This document shows positions 1-5,876 of a DNA stretch of 15,638 bases, piece after piece. Location: NCBI GenBank assembly GCA_029560455.1, contig JAKQKW010000011.1, positions 1 to 15,638 of the forward strand, given 5' to 3'. Under the pieces are notes generated by a model. The model did no database searches, had not been told where the DNA came from, and saw nothing but the letters and a program-made list of their open reading frames with translations. The translations under genes were made by a program, and so were the position numbers. The stretch is from Candidatus Rifleibacteriota bacterium (GTDB lineage: Bacteria > Riflebacteria > Ozemobacteria > Ozemobacterales > Ozemobacteraceae). How positions within the stretch are numbered: position 1 is the stretch's first letter; each line of letters starts with the position of its first letter.

Positions 1-172
1 GGTCTTGTCGTGCCTGCTGGTTTCGACCGGCTGGGCGAATATGCGTTCGACCAGAATGCGGCAGGGCTTCGACCAGAAAATAACAGAACTGATGATTCTG
101 GCGCATCAGGCACGTAATGCGGGCGATATGGCCAATGCCGAACTGTTCTGGATGCACGCCCGCGAACTCCTG

Positions 173-192
173 AGTTTGACACTTGTGATAAG
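173..192 (+). repeat. IS left terminal inverted repeat
   Basis: Begins AGTTTGACACTTG. It matches the reverse complement of 2125-2144 over the first nine bases without a mismatch, then at TT and again at AAG (positions 18-20 of the repeat). Transposase binding at the ends is the family expectation. Confidence 0.7.
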
Positions 193-234
193 AAAAAAGC
201 GTCCAGAACTCTTTAAGAAAAGGGGTTCTGGGCG
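192..234 (-). terminator. Rho-independent terminator of the transposase
   Basis: On the minus strand, downstream of the transposase stop, a 10-bp stem (CGCCCAGAAC with GTTCTGGACG, one C/A mismatch) encloses a loop of about 15 bases. It is followed by CTTTTTTCTT. It lies inside the IS left end and would stop transposase transcripts from leaving the element. Confidence 0.7.
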
Positions 235-267
235 TTTCTTTGTGCAGCAAAAAGTGAGTAATGTTGG

Positions 268-1992
268 TTATGTTTTGGTCTTTTTGATAATTTTTTTCAT
301 GCCAGCTTTCGTTACGATTTCCGTGTCGGTTCTAAATCCGAATTGTTCGTGTATTGCATCTGTCACGTCTGATCTTGCGTAGAGCGGCACGTATCCCTCT
401 CCCTGCATATCGAGAAAATCCATATCTCTGAGAGTTCGGACTATTGACGAGCCGCATATTTCTTGTTGCGGCAACTTGTCTTTCAGCCGATGTTCGAGAA
501 TTCGATAAATCAACAAAGAGATAAAACATGTCATGAAGTGAGCTTGAATTCGATCATCTCGACTCAAGAATACTGGCCTGGCGCGTAATTCATGCTTCAT
601 AATGCGAAAAGACTGTTCTATTTCCCAACGTCTCTTGTTGATTTTAAGAATTTCCGTTGGTTCTGCCTCAAGATTGGTGCAAACAGCGTAGAAACCGTCG
701 AACTTCTCCTCGTTGGCTATGGCATCAGTATTTAGAACAAAGACATTTTTGTCTGCGACTTCACCTTCATTTGTGCAATGGAGAGAAGTAACAAAGCGTT
801 CAGGATCATTTGGTCGCTTCCGTTTCAGTGATGATGGCTTTTTCAGTTTTTCTTCAGCGCGTATAATCTGCCTTTCTCGCACTTTTCTCATGTAGAGCCT
901 ATATTTAGGAGCATATGTAATCACTAATTGCTCTTCCAGACCATTTTCCTTAATTGGCCGGCTTTTATAATAGACACTTTGATTCTCAGAGTCTTCATCA
1001 ATGCTGTCGAGGTTGATGATCTCATTGGTTCCGGCTTTTTGCCAGTCCTTGGGGTCTAGGGCCCAGTTTTTCAGGTATCCCTTCATGGTTTTGATAGATT
1101 GAGTGACAACGTATGCTCGCTCGCCAATATTATTAAACTGTCGATTACTTTGAGATGCTAACCCTGCATCAGTGCAAACTATGAACCTGGAAAGCCCAAA
1201 GTCTCTGATGATAGCGGTTTCGATTGGAATCAAGCTTTTTTGCTCATTATCATTGCCGGGATTGATGCAGAAGGCCAGTGGAATTCCATCACCATCCATA
1301 AACAACCCCATTTGAACTATTGGGTTTGGGCGATGTTCTTTGCTGACTCCATATTGCTTTATGCCGCTTGCCTGCTCAAGTTCAAAGAAATAATTAGTGC
1401 AATCAAAGTAGAGAACACTGGTGTTGCGTTTAACGCTCTTGCAGCTTTCTTTGTAGAGTTGGCTTTGAATAAAGTTGCTTTCTTTTGCCAGAATTTCCAG
1501 AGACCTGTAAATATGCTGCAATGAAGACTTTGGAGCTTCAATAAGCCGGGAGACAGCTTCCAGAGAAGACTTCTTGGAAGAAGGATACAGAATTCTGCTG
1601 TAAACAAGAAGTGATAGAACTTCGTTCAGGTCGAAATCGAATTTATAACGTTTGCTGATGCTCTTGCAAATGCGGTCCAGAGCAAGCTCATAATAAATTG
1701 CCTGGAGGAATAGATAGCCGCCATTGTATCTGACCTGTTTCCCTTTGGAAATGCGCTTCGCACTGGAAAACTTTGCAATAACCTCGGTTCTGTCAGAGAT
1801 TTCCTCGCCGTTCAACTTATCGACTTCTTCTCGCGCCCATTCATAAGGATCGCGGCCATTAAGTTTTTGCTCAAGATCTTTGAGTGTGCCAAGTTTTCTC
1901 ACTATCTTGGAAGTCCTTTTGCCGCCAATAGTAACGGACTTTATTGCATAAAAAGACGTAGCGTTGGCTGACCTGATTACAGACAATCTCAT
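268..1992 (-). CDS. IS1634-family transposase (IS4-like DDE)
   Basis: A 574-residue, uninterrupted DDE transposase that would cut and join the IS ends. The N-terminus (MRLSVIRSANATSFYAIKS, then a SKIVRKLG motif around residues 28-35) is typical of IS1634-type transposases. Candidate catalytic residues are Asp197 in LYFDCTN, Asp275 in VCTDAGLAS and Glu459 in RRWEIEQSFRIMK. The last lies in the conserved C-terminal helix that corresponds to the YREK region of IS4-like enzymes. Length is normal for the family and no frameshift is seen, so the element may still be active. The ATG at 1990-1992 follows a purine-rich but weak ribosome-binding region (GGGGGCG). It runs opposite to the aspS remnant on its right. 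Confidence 0.93.
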   Translation of the reverse strand: MRLSVIRSANATSFYAIKSVTIGGKRTSKIVRKLGTLKDLEQKLNGRDPYEWAREEVDKLNGEEISDRTEVIAKFSSAKRISKGKQVRYNGGYLFLQAIYYELALDRICKSISKRYKFDFDLNEVLSLLVYSRILYPSSKKSSLEAVSRLIEAPKSSLQHIYRSLEILAKESNFIQSQLYKESCKSVKRNTSVLYFDCTNYFFELEQASGIKQYGVSKEHRPNPIVQMGLFMDGDGIPLAFCINPGNDNEQKSLIPIETAIIRDFGLSRFIVCTDAGLASQSNRQFNNIGERAYVVTQSIKTMKGYLKNWALDPKDWQKAGTNEIINLDSIDEDSENQSVYYKSRPIKENGLEEQLVITYAPKYRLYMRKVRERQIIRAEEKLKKPSSLKRKRPNDPERFVTSLHCTNEGEVADKNVFVLNTDAIANEEKFDGFYAVCTNLEAEPTEILKINKRRWEIEQSFRIMKHELRARPVFLSRDDRIQAHFMTCFISLLIYRILEHRLKDKLPQQEICGSSIVRTLRDMDFLDMQGEGYVPLYARSDVTDAIHEQFGFRTDTEIVTKAGMKKIIKKTKT

Positions 1993-2021
1993 TCTTGTGC
2001 GCCCCCAATATAGATACTCAG

Positions 2022-2051
2022 ATCATATCATACATTACGCACATTACGCAA
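2022..2051 (-). promoter_or_regulatory. Promoter of the transposase
   Basis: On the minus strand TTGCGT (2051-2046) and TATGAT (2027-2022) are separated by 18 bases, close to a sigma-70 consensus, about 30 bases before the transposase ATG. A perfect 9-bp tandem duplication (ACATTACGC on the plus strand, 2032-2040 and 2041-2049) lies across the spacer and the -35 box and could be a protein-binding site. Confidence 0.5.
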
Positions 2052-2073
2052 GAAAAAAAGTTGAAAATTTGAC

Positions 2074-2096
2074 AAAAAAAATAGCGCAAACGCGCT
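2074..2096 (-). terminator. Inward-facing terminator near the IS right end
   Basis: Read on the minus strand, a small hairpin AGCGC-GTTT-GCGCT is followed by A and eight T residues. It sits between the right IS end and the transposase promoter, so it would stop transcripts coming from outside before they reach the transposase. The stem is short (5 bp) but GC-rich and has a full T-run. Confidence 0.5.
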
Positions 2097-2124
2097 CTAA
2101 ATAATAGCCTGCAGAAACTTAAAA

Positions 2125-2144
2125 CTTTAGCGAACTGTCAAACT
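2125..2144 (-). repeat. IS right terminal inverted repeat
   Basis: The reverse complement begins AGTTTGACAGTTCG and pairs with the left end at 173-192 (about 14 of 20 bases). It directly abuts the aspS remnant. Confidence 0.7.
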
Positions 2145-2541
2145 TCCGGGCGGTATGGAAGCACTTCTGACCAAAGACCCGCTGACCATCAAAGCCTATC
2201 AGTATGATATCGTCTGCAACGGCATCGAGCTCAGTTCTGGCGCGATCAGAAACCACCTGCCAGAAATCATGTACAAAGCCTTCGAAATCGCCGGTTACGA
2301 TAACAGCGTCGTCGACAGCAAATTCGGCGGTATGATCAAAGCCTTCAAATTCGGCGCCCCGCCGCACGGTGGCATCGCCCCCGGCGTCGACCGCATCGTC
2401 ATGCTACTCGCCAACGAACCGAACATTCGCGAAGTCATAGCTTTCCCGATGAACCAGAACGCCCAGGATCTGCTGATGCAGGCCCCGAACGAAGCCACTG
2501 AAAAACAGCTCAAAGAACTGCACCTCAAGATCGTCGACTGA
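2145..2541 (+). pseudogene. aspS: aspS, 3' fragment (aspartyl-tRNA synthetase C-terminus)
   Basis: About 131 codons of the C-terminal part of the class II aspartyl-tRNA synthetase catalytic domain remain, out of roughly 590 in a bacterial enzyme. The reading frame enters from the IS end with [13 protein letters not shown]. It continues through [16 protein letters not shown] (part of the active-site sheet), [22 protein letters not shown] (class II motif 3, with the ATP-binding Arg in GVDR) and [15 protein letters not shown] to a TGA at 2539-2541. The N-terminal anticodon-binding domain, motifs 1 and 2 and the GAD insertion are absent. The fragment is well conserved and shows no decay, which suggests the break is recent or is an assembly join. 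A cell needs an intact Asp-tRNA synthetase somewhere, so a complete aspS must exist elsewhere. An ATG at 2155 could start a short peptide but not a working enzyme. Confidence 0.9.
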
Positions 2542-2568
2542 CCTCTCAAAGCGCACTGCATTAAACCG

Positions 2569-2610
2569 GGGTCGGCCTCACAATTCTGTGAAGCCGACCC
2601 TTTTTCTTTT
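2569..2610 (+). terminator. Rho-independent terminator of aspS
   Basis: A strong stem, GGGTCGGC-C-TCAC pairing with GTGA-A-GCCGACCC (one internal mismatch), has a 6-base loop AATTCT. It is followed by TTTTTCTTTT. It begins 27 bases after the aspS stop codon. Confidence 0.85.
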
Positions 2611-2630
2611 GCCTGAAAACTTACTGGTAA

Positions 2631-2663
2631 TTGCTGTGATTGCTGTGATTGCTGTGATTGCTG
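2631..2663 (+). repeat. 9-bp tandem repeat, 3.7 copies
   Basis: Three exact copies of TTGCTGTGA followed by the partial copy TTGCTG, between the aspS terminator and the Uma2 promoter. It does not belong to any supported gene. A short open frame across it (Ile-Ala-Val repeats) is a by-product of the 9-bp period. Confidence 0.9.
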
Positions 2664-2690
2664 CAAAATTTAAGTCTATTCTAAGGACTT

Positions 2691-2720
2691 TGTCTGTGTT
2701 AATCCGTGTTTATCCGTGGC
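2691..2720 (+). repeat. About 10-bp GTG-rich degenerate repeat
   Basis: Three imperfect units of about 10 bp: TCTGTGTTA, ATCCGTGTTT, ATCCGTGGC. The reverse complement reads GCCACGGATAAACACGGATT and onward. I recognise this as a kind of dispersed intergenic repeat seen in many environmental bacterial genomes. Its function is not known to me. Confidence 0.6.
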
Positions 2721-2755
2721 GGAAAAAACGTTTGAACAGCGCAATTACGCGCCGC

Positions 2756-2784
2756 TTGCCGGGCTGGGGGTGAGCAGGTATACT
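2756..2784 (+). promoter_or_regulatory. Sigma-70-like promoter of the Uma2 gene
   Basis: TTGCCG (2756-2761) and TATACT (2779-2784) are separated by exactly 17 bases. The predicted start of transcription is near 2791, about 24 bases before the ATG at 2815. This supports the short start rather than the GTG at 2716, which would lie upstream of the promoter. Confidence 0.65.
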
Positions 2785-2814
2785 GTCTTGAGATTTGGCA
2801 ATTCTGGAGAACAA

Positions 2815-3441
2815 ATGAGAACTTCAGTAAAAAAGAAGGTTGCAGAGCACTTCACCTGGGCAGATTATCTGCAGTGGCCTGATGAAAAGCGCTGCGAAAT
2901 AATCGACGGGCAGATATACGATATGACACCGGCACCGGGAACGGCGCATCAGGAAGTATCAGCAAATCTGATGTACGAATTTTGCGGTTTCTTCAAGGGC
3001 AAACCATGCAAAGCCTTTGCAGCGCCATTCGATGTCAGGCTTGCAGATAAGAAAGAAACCCGCAATAACTGCTCAAATGTCGTTCAGCCAGATATTTCGA
3101 TAATCTGCGACCCCAAAAAAATTGACGAAAAGGGCTGTGTGGGTGCACCGGATCTGGTTGTCGAAATCCTGTCATCATCAACGGCCTCGAAGGATCAGGT
3201 CAAAAAGCGCCGTCTGTATGAGCGGCACGGAGTCAAAGAATACTGGCTTATTCACCCAATCGAGCGTTACGCCCACATATATACCCTCAAAGACGGCGCA
3301 TATGAACTCATCGGGGCTTTCGACGACGAAGCCACGCTGGAGTCGAAGTTATTTACTGGCCTTGCCGTAAAAATGACCGAAATTCTGCCAGTTCTTAAGG
3401 TCGTCAAAGAAAAAGCCGCACCCTACAAAGCCCGAAAATAA
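2815..3441 (+). CDS. Uma2-family (DUF820) restriction-endonuclease-fold protein
   Basis: A 208-residue protein of the Uma2 family, which has a PD-(D/E)XK nuclease fold. Family members are often multi-copy and of unproven cellular role. Visible family features are FTWADYLQWPDE near the N-terminus, EIIDGQIYDM (residues 28-37), QPDISII with the likely metal-binding Asp93, PDLVVEILSSST with Glu117, the Lys-rich segment 130-132 with LYERHGVKEYWLIHP, and a C-terminal beta-rich part. All core acidic residues are present, so the enzyme looks intact. The ATG at 2815 is chosen because TGGAGA lies just before it (2805-2810), a good promoter lies upstream, and family homology begins only after it. The open frame could extend to a GTG at 2716, but that extension has no support. 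The next gene starts 68 bases downstream on the same strand. Confidence 0.87.
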   Translation: MRTSVKKKVAEHFTWADYLQWPDEKRCEIIDGQIYDMTPAPGTAHQEVSANLMYEFCGFFKGKPCKAFAAPFDVRLADKKETRNNCSNVVQPDISIICDPKKIDEKGCVGAPDLVVEILSSSTASKDQVKKRRLYERHGVKEYWLIHPIERYAHIYTLKDGAYELIGAFDDEATLESKLFTGLAVKMTEILPVLKVVKEKAAPYKARK

Positions 3442-3487
3442 ACCGCACGATCAGCCATTAAAATTTGCTCGGCGACGGGCCTAAAAC

Positions 3488-3496
3488 TGTTATCAT
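3488..3496 (+). promoter_or_regulatory. Possible extended -10 promoter before the membrane synthase gene
   Basis: TG-T-TATCAT fits an extended -10 element. No good -35 is seen at the proper distance. Transcription would begin near 3503, giving a leader of only about 7 bases before the ATG at 3510. It could be a chance match. Confidence 0.25.
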
Positions 3497-3509
3497 ATCG
3501 CTGCAGCAG

Positions 3510-5876
3510 ATGAACAGAACAAAAACAACCGGGGTGCTTTTTACGGTCGGCATTTTTGCCGGTTCATTCATGCTGTTTCTCATACAGCCCATGGTTGGCA
3601 AGATACTGCTGCCGCTGCTCGGCGGTGCACCCGCAGTCTGGACAACCTGTATGCTGTTTTTTCAGGCAGCGCTGCTTGCCGGTTACCTCTATGCCGACAA
3701 AAGCATCGCGCTGCTCGGCTGTAACCGGCAGTCGGTTCTGCACCTGATGCTGATGATCGGAAGCTGGCTGCTGCTGCCGGTCAGCATCGACACTGCCGGT
3801 CTCGAAACTGCGCACGCCAGCCCGGCGAGCTGGCTGCTGAGCCGCCTCACCGCATCGATCGGCCTGCTGTTTTTTCTGCTGGCGGCGAATGCCCCGTTAT
3901 TGCAGCGCTATTACTCGCAAAGCGGTCAGCCTGACGCCGACAAACCCTATTTTCTCTATGCCGCCAGCAACGCCGGCAGCCTTCTGGCACTGCTGGCATT
4001 TCCGTTCATACTCGAACCGTTCATGGGCGCGGGCGACATCCGCCGACTCTGGTCGGCCGGGTACATACTGCTGACGCTCATTCTTGGCGCCTGCAGTTTT
4101 ATGATCTGGAAGCAGACAGAAAATTACGAACCTTCGACTCCTTCGACCGGCCAGGGCCGGCTCAGAAACCAGAAATCACAAGCCGAGGCTCATAAACCTG
4201 AGAAACTGTGTGGAAATGCCAGCCCTTCGACAGGCTCAGGGGCCGGTATAATGGCGCCGGGCTGGGGCGATAATCTCAGATGGGCGTTTTACGGGTTTCT
4301 GCCCTGCAGCGCCATGCTCGCGGTAACGACACATATCACCGCCGACATCGCTTCGGCGCCCCTGCTCTGGATATTGCCGCTCGCTGGCTATCTTCTTTCG
4401 TTTATTCTGGCGTTTGCCAGATCGTCATACTGGCGGCAGGTATGCTGGCAGCGATACCTTTTTCCGGTAACCCTGCTGTGCCTGCTGATGTATTACTACG
4501 TGCTCACCGAACGCGCCTGGCTGTCTATCGGCATGCACCTGCTGTTTATGATGCTGACCGGCATGTTTTTTCATGCGCGGCTGGCCAGCAATGCCCCTTC
4601 TGCCAGATTTCTCAACCGTTTCTACGTCTGGATATCTGCCGGCGGCGTTGCAGCCGGCCTGTTTAACGGCATTCTTGCCCCAATGCTGTTCAAAACCCAG
4701 TTCGAATATTTTCTTACCATGCTGGCAGCTGCGCTGACCGTGGCTTTTCTTGCCGACCGGCAGTTGAGCGAGGGACTGACACTGAGACGTGAAACACTTG
4801 TCTCAATGGCTTTCGGTCTGGTTTTCTGCCTGCTGACCTATTACAGCCGCAATGGCGCCGACGACCTCTTCTCGATCGATACGGCCAAACAGCTGTTTTT
4901 CGCGATTTTTCTCATTCACCTGTATTATAGAATGCCATTTACCGCCGGAGCTTCTCTGCTGCTCATCTTCGCTATGCTTCAGGCCACCGGAACTCCATCG
5001 GAAACAAGAGTGCTGCACCGCGAGCGCAGTTTTTTCGGCATTCTCAAAGTCTCGCGTCTATCCACCGATGGCCAAACCCGCGACTCTGATCTGAAAATCG
5101 CCGGCGTCGTCGACATCTTTCATCGCCTGCATCACGGGCACACATTGCACGGCGTCGAGCGTCGGGTAAAGGTCAGAGAGCGGTTTCCGCTCTCGTATTA
5201 TTCGCGCGAAGGCCCAATCGGCGCCCTCTTCAGAACCGGTCTGATCAACCGCAACTGCAAAAATATCGGCGTTGTCGGCCTTGGCGCCGGCACCCTTGCC
5301 TGGTATGGCCGCAGCTGGCAGAGCATGGACTTTTTCGAAATCGACCCGGCCATGATCAGAATCGCCCGTAACCCTGAATTTTTCAGTTTTCTGACCGACA
5401 GTCAGGCGGCATGGCGCATCATCGCCGGCGACGCCCGCGTCAAATTGCACGAAATACCAGACAGCAGTTACGATCTGCTGATTATCGACGCCTATTCCTC
5501 AGGCTCGGTGCCGATGCACCTGCTGACTCTGCAGGCTTTCGAGCTCTACCGCAGCAAAATAAGGCCTGACGGGCTGATCGTCTTTCATGTTTCAAACCGC
5601 TACCTGAAGCTCGAACCGATAATCAGACGCATCTGCGATCAGCTCGGCATGAACTGCCTCGAAGCCTTTTACGAACCCGAGCGTGACTCGATCCGCTACG
5701 ACTGGTATGATCAGGACCAGATGGCCGGCTCACACTGGGTTGCCGCCTCGCCCCGCCGCGAAAAACTCGATCTTCTGAAAAACACCGGTCTCTGGAAACC
5801 GATGCCGGAATACGCAAATTACAAACTCTGGACCGATGACTATGCAAGCCTCTTACAAGTCTACAACTGGCGCTGA
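3510..5876 (+). CDS. Multi-pass membrane protein fused to a spermidine-synthase-like domain
   Basis: A 788-residue protein of the group often annotated as fused membrane/spermidine synthase proteins. The N-terminal half has many hydrophobic helices (first at about residues 8-30, about seven before residue 200 and six or more between 255 and 500). It carries the family signature LFLIQPMVGKILLPLLGG followed by PAVWTTCMLFFQ. The C-terminal part (about 570-788) is a Rossmann-type aminopropyltransferase/methyltransferase-like domain: VVGLGAGTLAWYG (nucleotide-binding loop, near 585), FFEIDP (acidic ribose contact), AGDAR near 640, and IIDAYSSGSVP near 658, where true spermidine synthases have their catalytic Asp. 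The substrate is unknown and polyamine synthesis is not proven for this membrane group. The ATG at 3510 is preferred to an upstream in-frame TTG at 3465 because family homology starts just after it; its ribosome-binding site is weak. Residues about 205-250 are a low-complexity linker built from a genomic repeat. The 3' end overlaps hrpB by 41 bases. Confidence 0.85.
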   Translation: MNRTKTTGVLFTVGIFAGSFMLFLIQPMVGKILLPLLGGAPAVWTTCMLFFQAALLAGYLYADKSIALLGCNRQSVLHLMLMIGSWLLLPVSIDTAGLETAHASPASWLLSRLTASIGLLFFLLAANAPLLQRYYSQSGQPDADKPYFLYAASNAGSLLALLAFPFILEPFMGAGDIRRLWSAGYILLTLILGACSFMIWKQTENYEPSTPSTGQGRLRNQKSQAEAHKPEKLCGNASPSTGSGAGIMAPGWGDNLRWAFYGFLPCSAMLAVTTHITADIASAPLLWILPLAGYLLSFILAFARSSYWRQVCWQRYLFPVTLLCLLMYYYVLTERAWLSIGMHLLFMMLTGMFFHARLASNAPSARFLNRFYVWISAGGVAAGLFNGILAPMLFKTQFEYFLTMLAAALTVAFLADRQLSEGLTLRRETLVSMAFGLVFCLLTYYSRNGADDLFSIDTAKQLFFAIFLIHLYYRMPFTAGASLLLIFAMLQATGTPSETRVLHRERSFFGILKVSRLSTDGQTRDSDLKIAGVVDIFHRLHHGHTLHGVERRVKVRERFPLSYYSREGPIGALFRTGLINRNCKNIGVVGLGAGTLAWYGRSWQSMDFFEIDPAMIRIARNPEFFSFLTDSQAAWRIIAGDARVKLHEIPDSSYDLLIIDAYSSGSVPMHLLTLQAFELYRSKIRPDGLIVFHVSNRYLKLEPIIRRICDQLGMNCLEAFYEPERDSIRYDWYDQDQMAGSHWVAASPRREKLDLLKNTGLWKPMPEYANYKLWTDDYASLLQVYNWR
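4131..4164 (+). repeat. CTTCGAC...GGCTCAG dispersed repeat unit, copy 1 (inside a gene)
   Basis: Reads CCTTCGACTCCTTCGACC then GGCCAGGGCCGGCTCAG. It is a variant of the CTTCGACAGGCTCAGG-type repeat that recurs in many bacterial genomes. Here it is translated as a Pro-Ser-Thr-Gly linker in the membrane synthase. Confidence 0.5.
4223..4245 (+). repeat. CTTCGACAGGCTCAGG dispersed repeat unit, copy 2 (inside a gene)
   Basis: CCCTTCGACAGGCTCAGGGG followed by CCGG, an imperfect palindrome and the canonical form of this repeat. It lies 92 bases after copy 1 in the same orientation and is translated as PSTGSGAG. Confidence 0.6.

Larger units (their letters stand above)
2..382 (+). pseudogene. 3' part of an unrecognised gene, reading into the IS
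   Basis: The frame is open from the left window edge to about base 172 and then continues by chance inside the insertion sequence to a stop at 380-382. Only about 57 codons lie outside the IS. They contain a hydrophobic stretch that could be the end of a signal peptide (LLVSTGWA, bases about 17-40), followed by a helical, Ala- and Glu-rich segment ending in HARELL. I do not recognise a family. The part after base 172 is IS sequence (transposase terminator and antisense of the transposase 3' end), so the original C-terminus is probably lost or altered. It is not the missing 5' part of aspS, as no synthetase motif appears in any frame. It may equally be a non-coding flank. Confidence 0.3.
173..2144 (-). 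mobile_element. IS1634-family insertion sequence, apparently complete
   Basis: This is an approximately 1972 bp element with a single intact transposase gene on the minus strand. The ends were set by imperfect terminal inverted repeats: both ends start with AGTTTGACA, then one mismatch and TT, about 14 of 20 positions matching. Base composition is visibly more AT-rich than in the neighbouring genes. It has its own promoter near the right end, an inward-facing hairpin plus T-run outside that promoter, and a terminator after the transposase near the left end. No target-site duplication is visible: the left flank ends ...GAACTCCTG and the right flank starts TCCGGGCGG. The boundaries may be off by a base or two. 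Confidence 0.82.

Noticed and set aside
2631..2720. CRISPR-like array
   Set aside because: Units are 9-10 bp and contiguous, with no spacers and no cas genes nearby.
2588..2773. Short open frame with Ile-Ala-Val repeats
   Set aside because: It is produced by the 9-bp tandem repeat, starts within the aspS terminator, and has no ribosome-binding site.
2716..2814. N-terminal extension of the Uma2 protein from a GTG at 2716
   Set aside because: It spans a good promoter and has no family homology; the ATG at 2815 has a ribosome-binding site.
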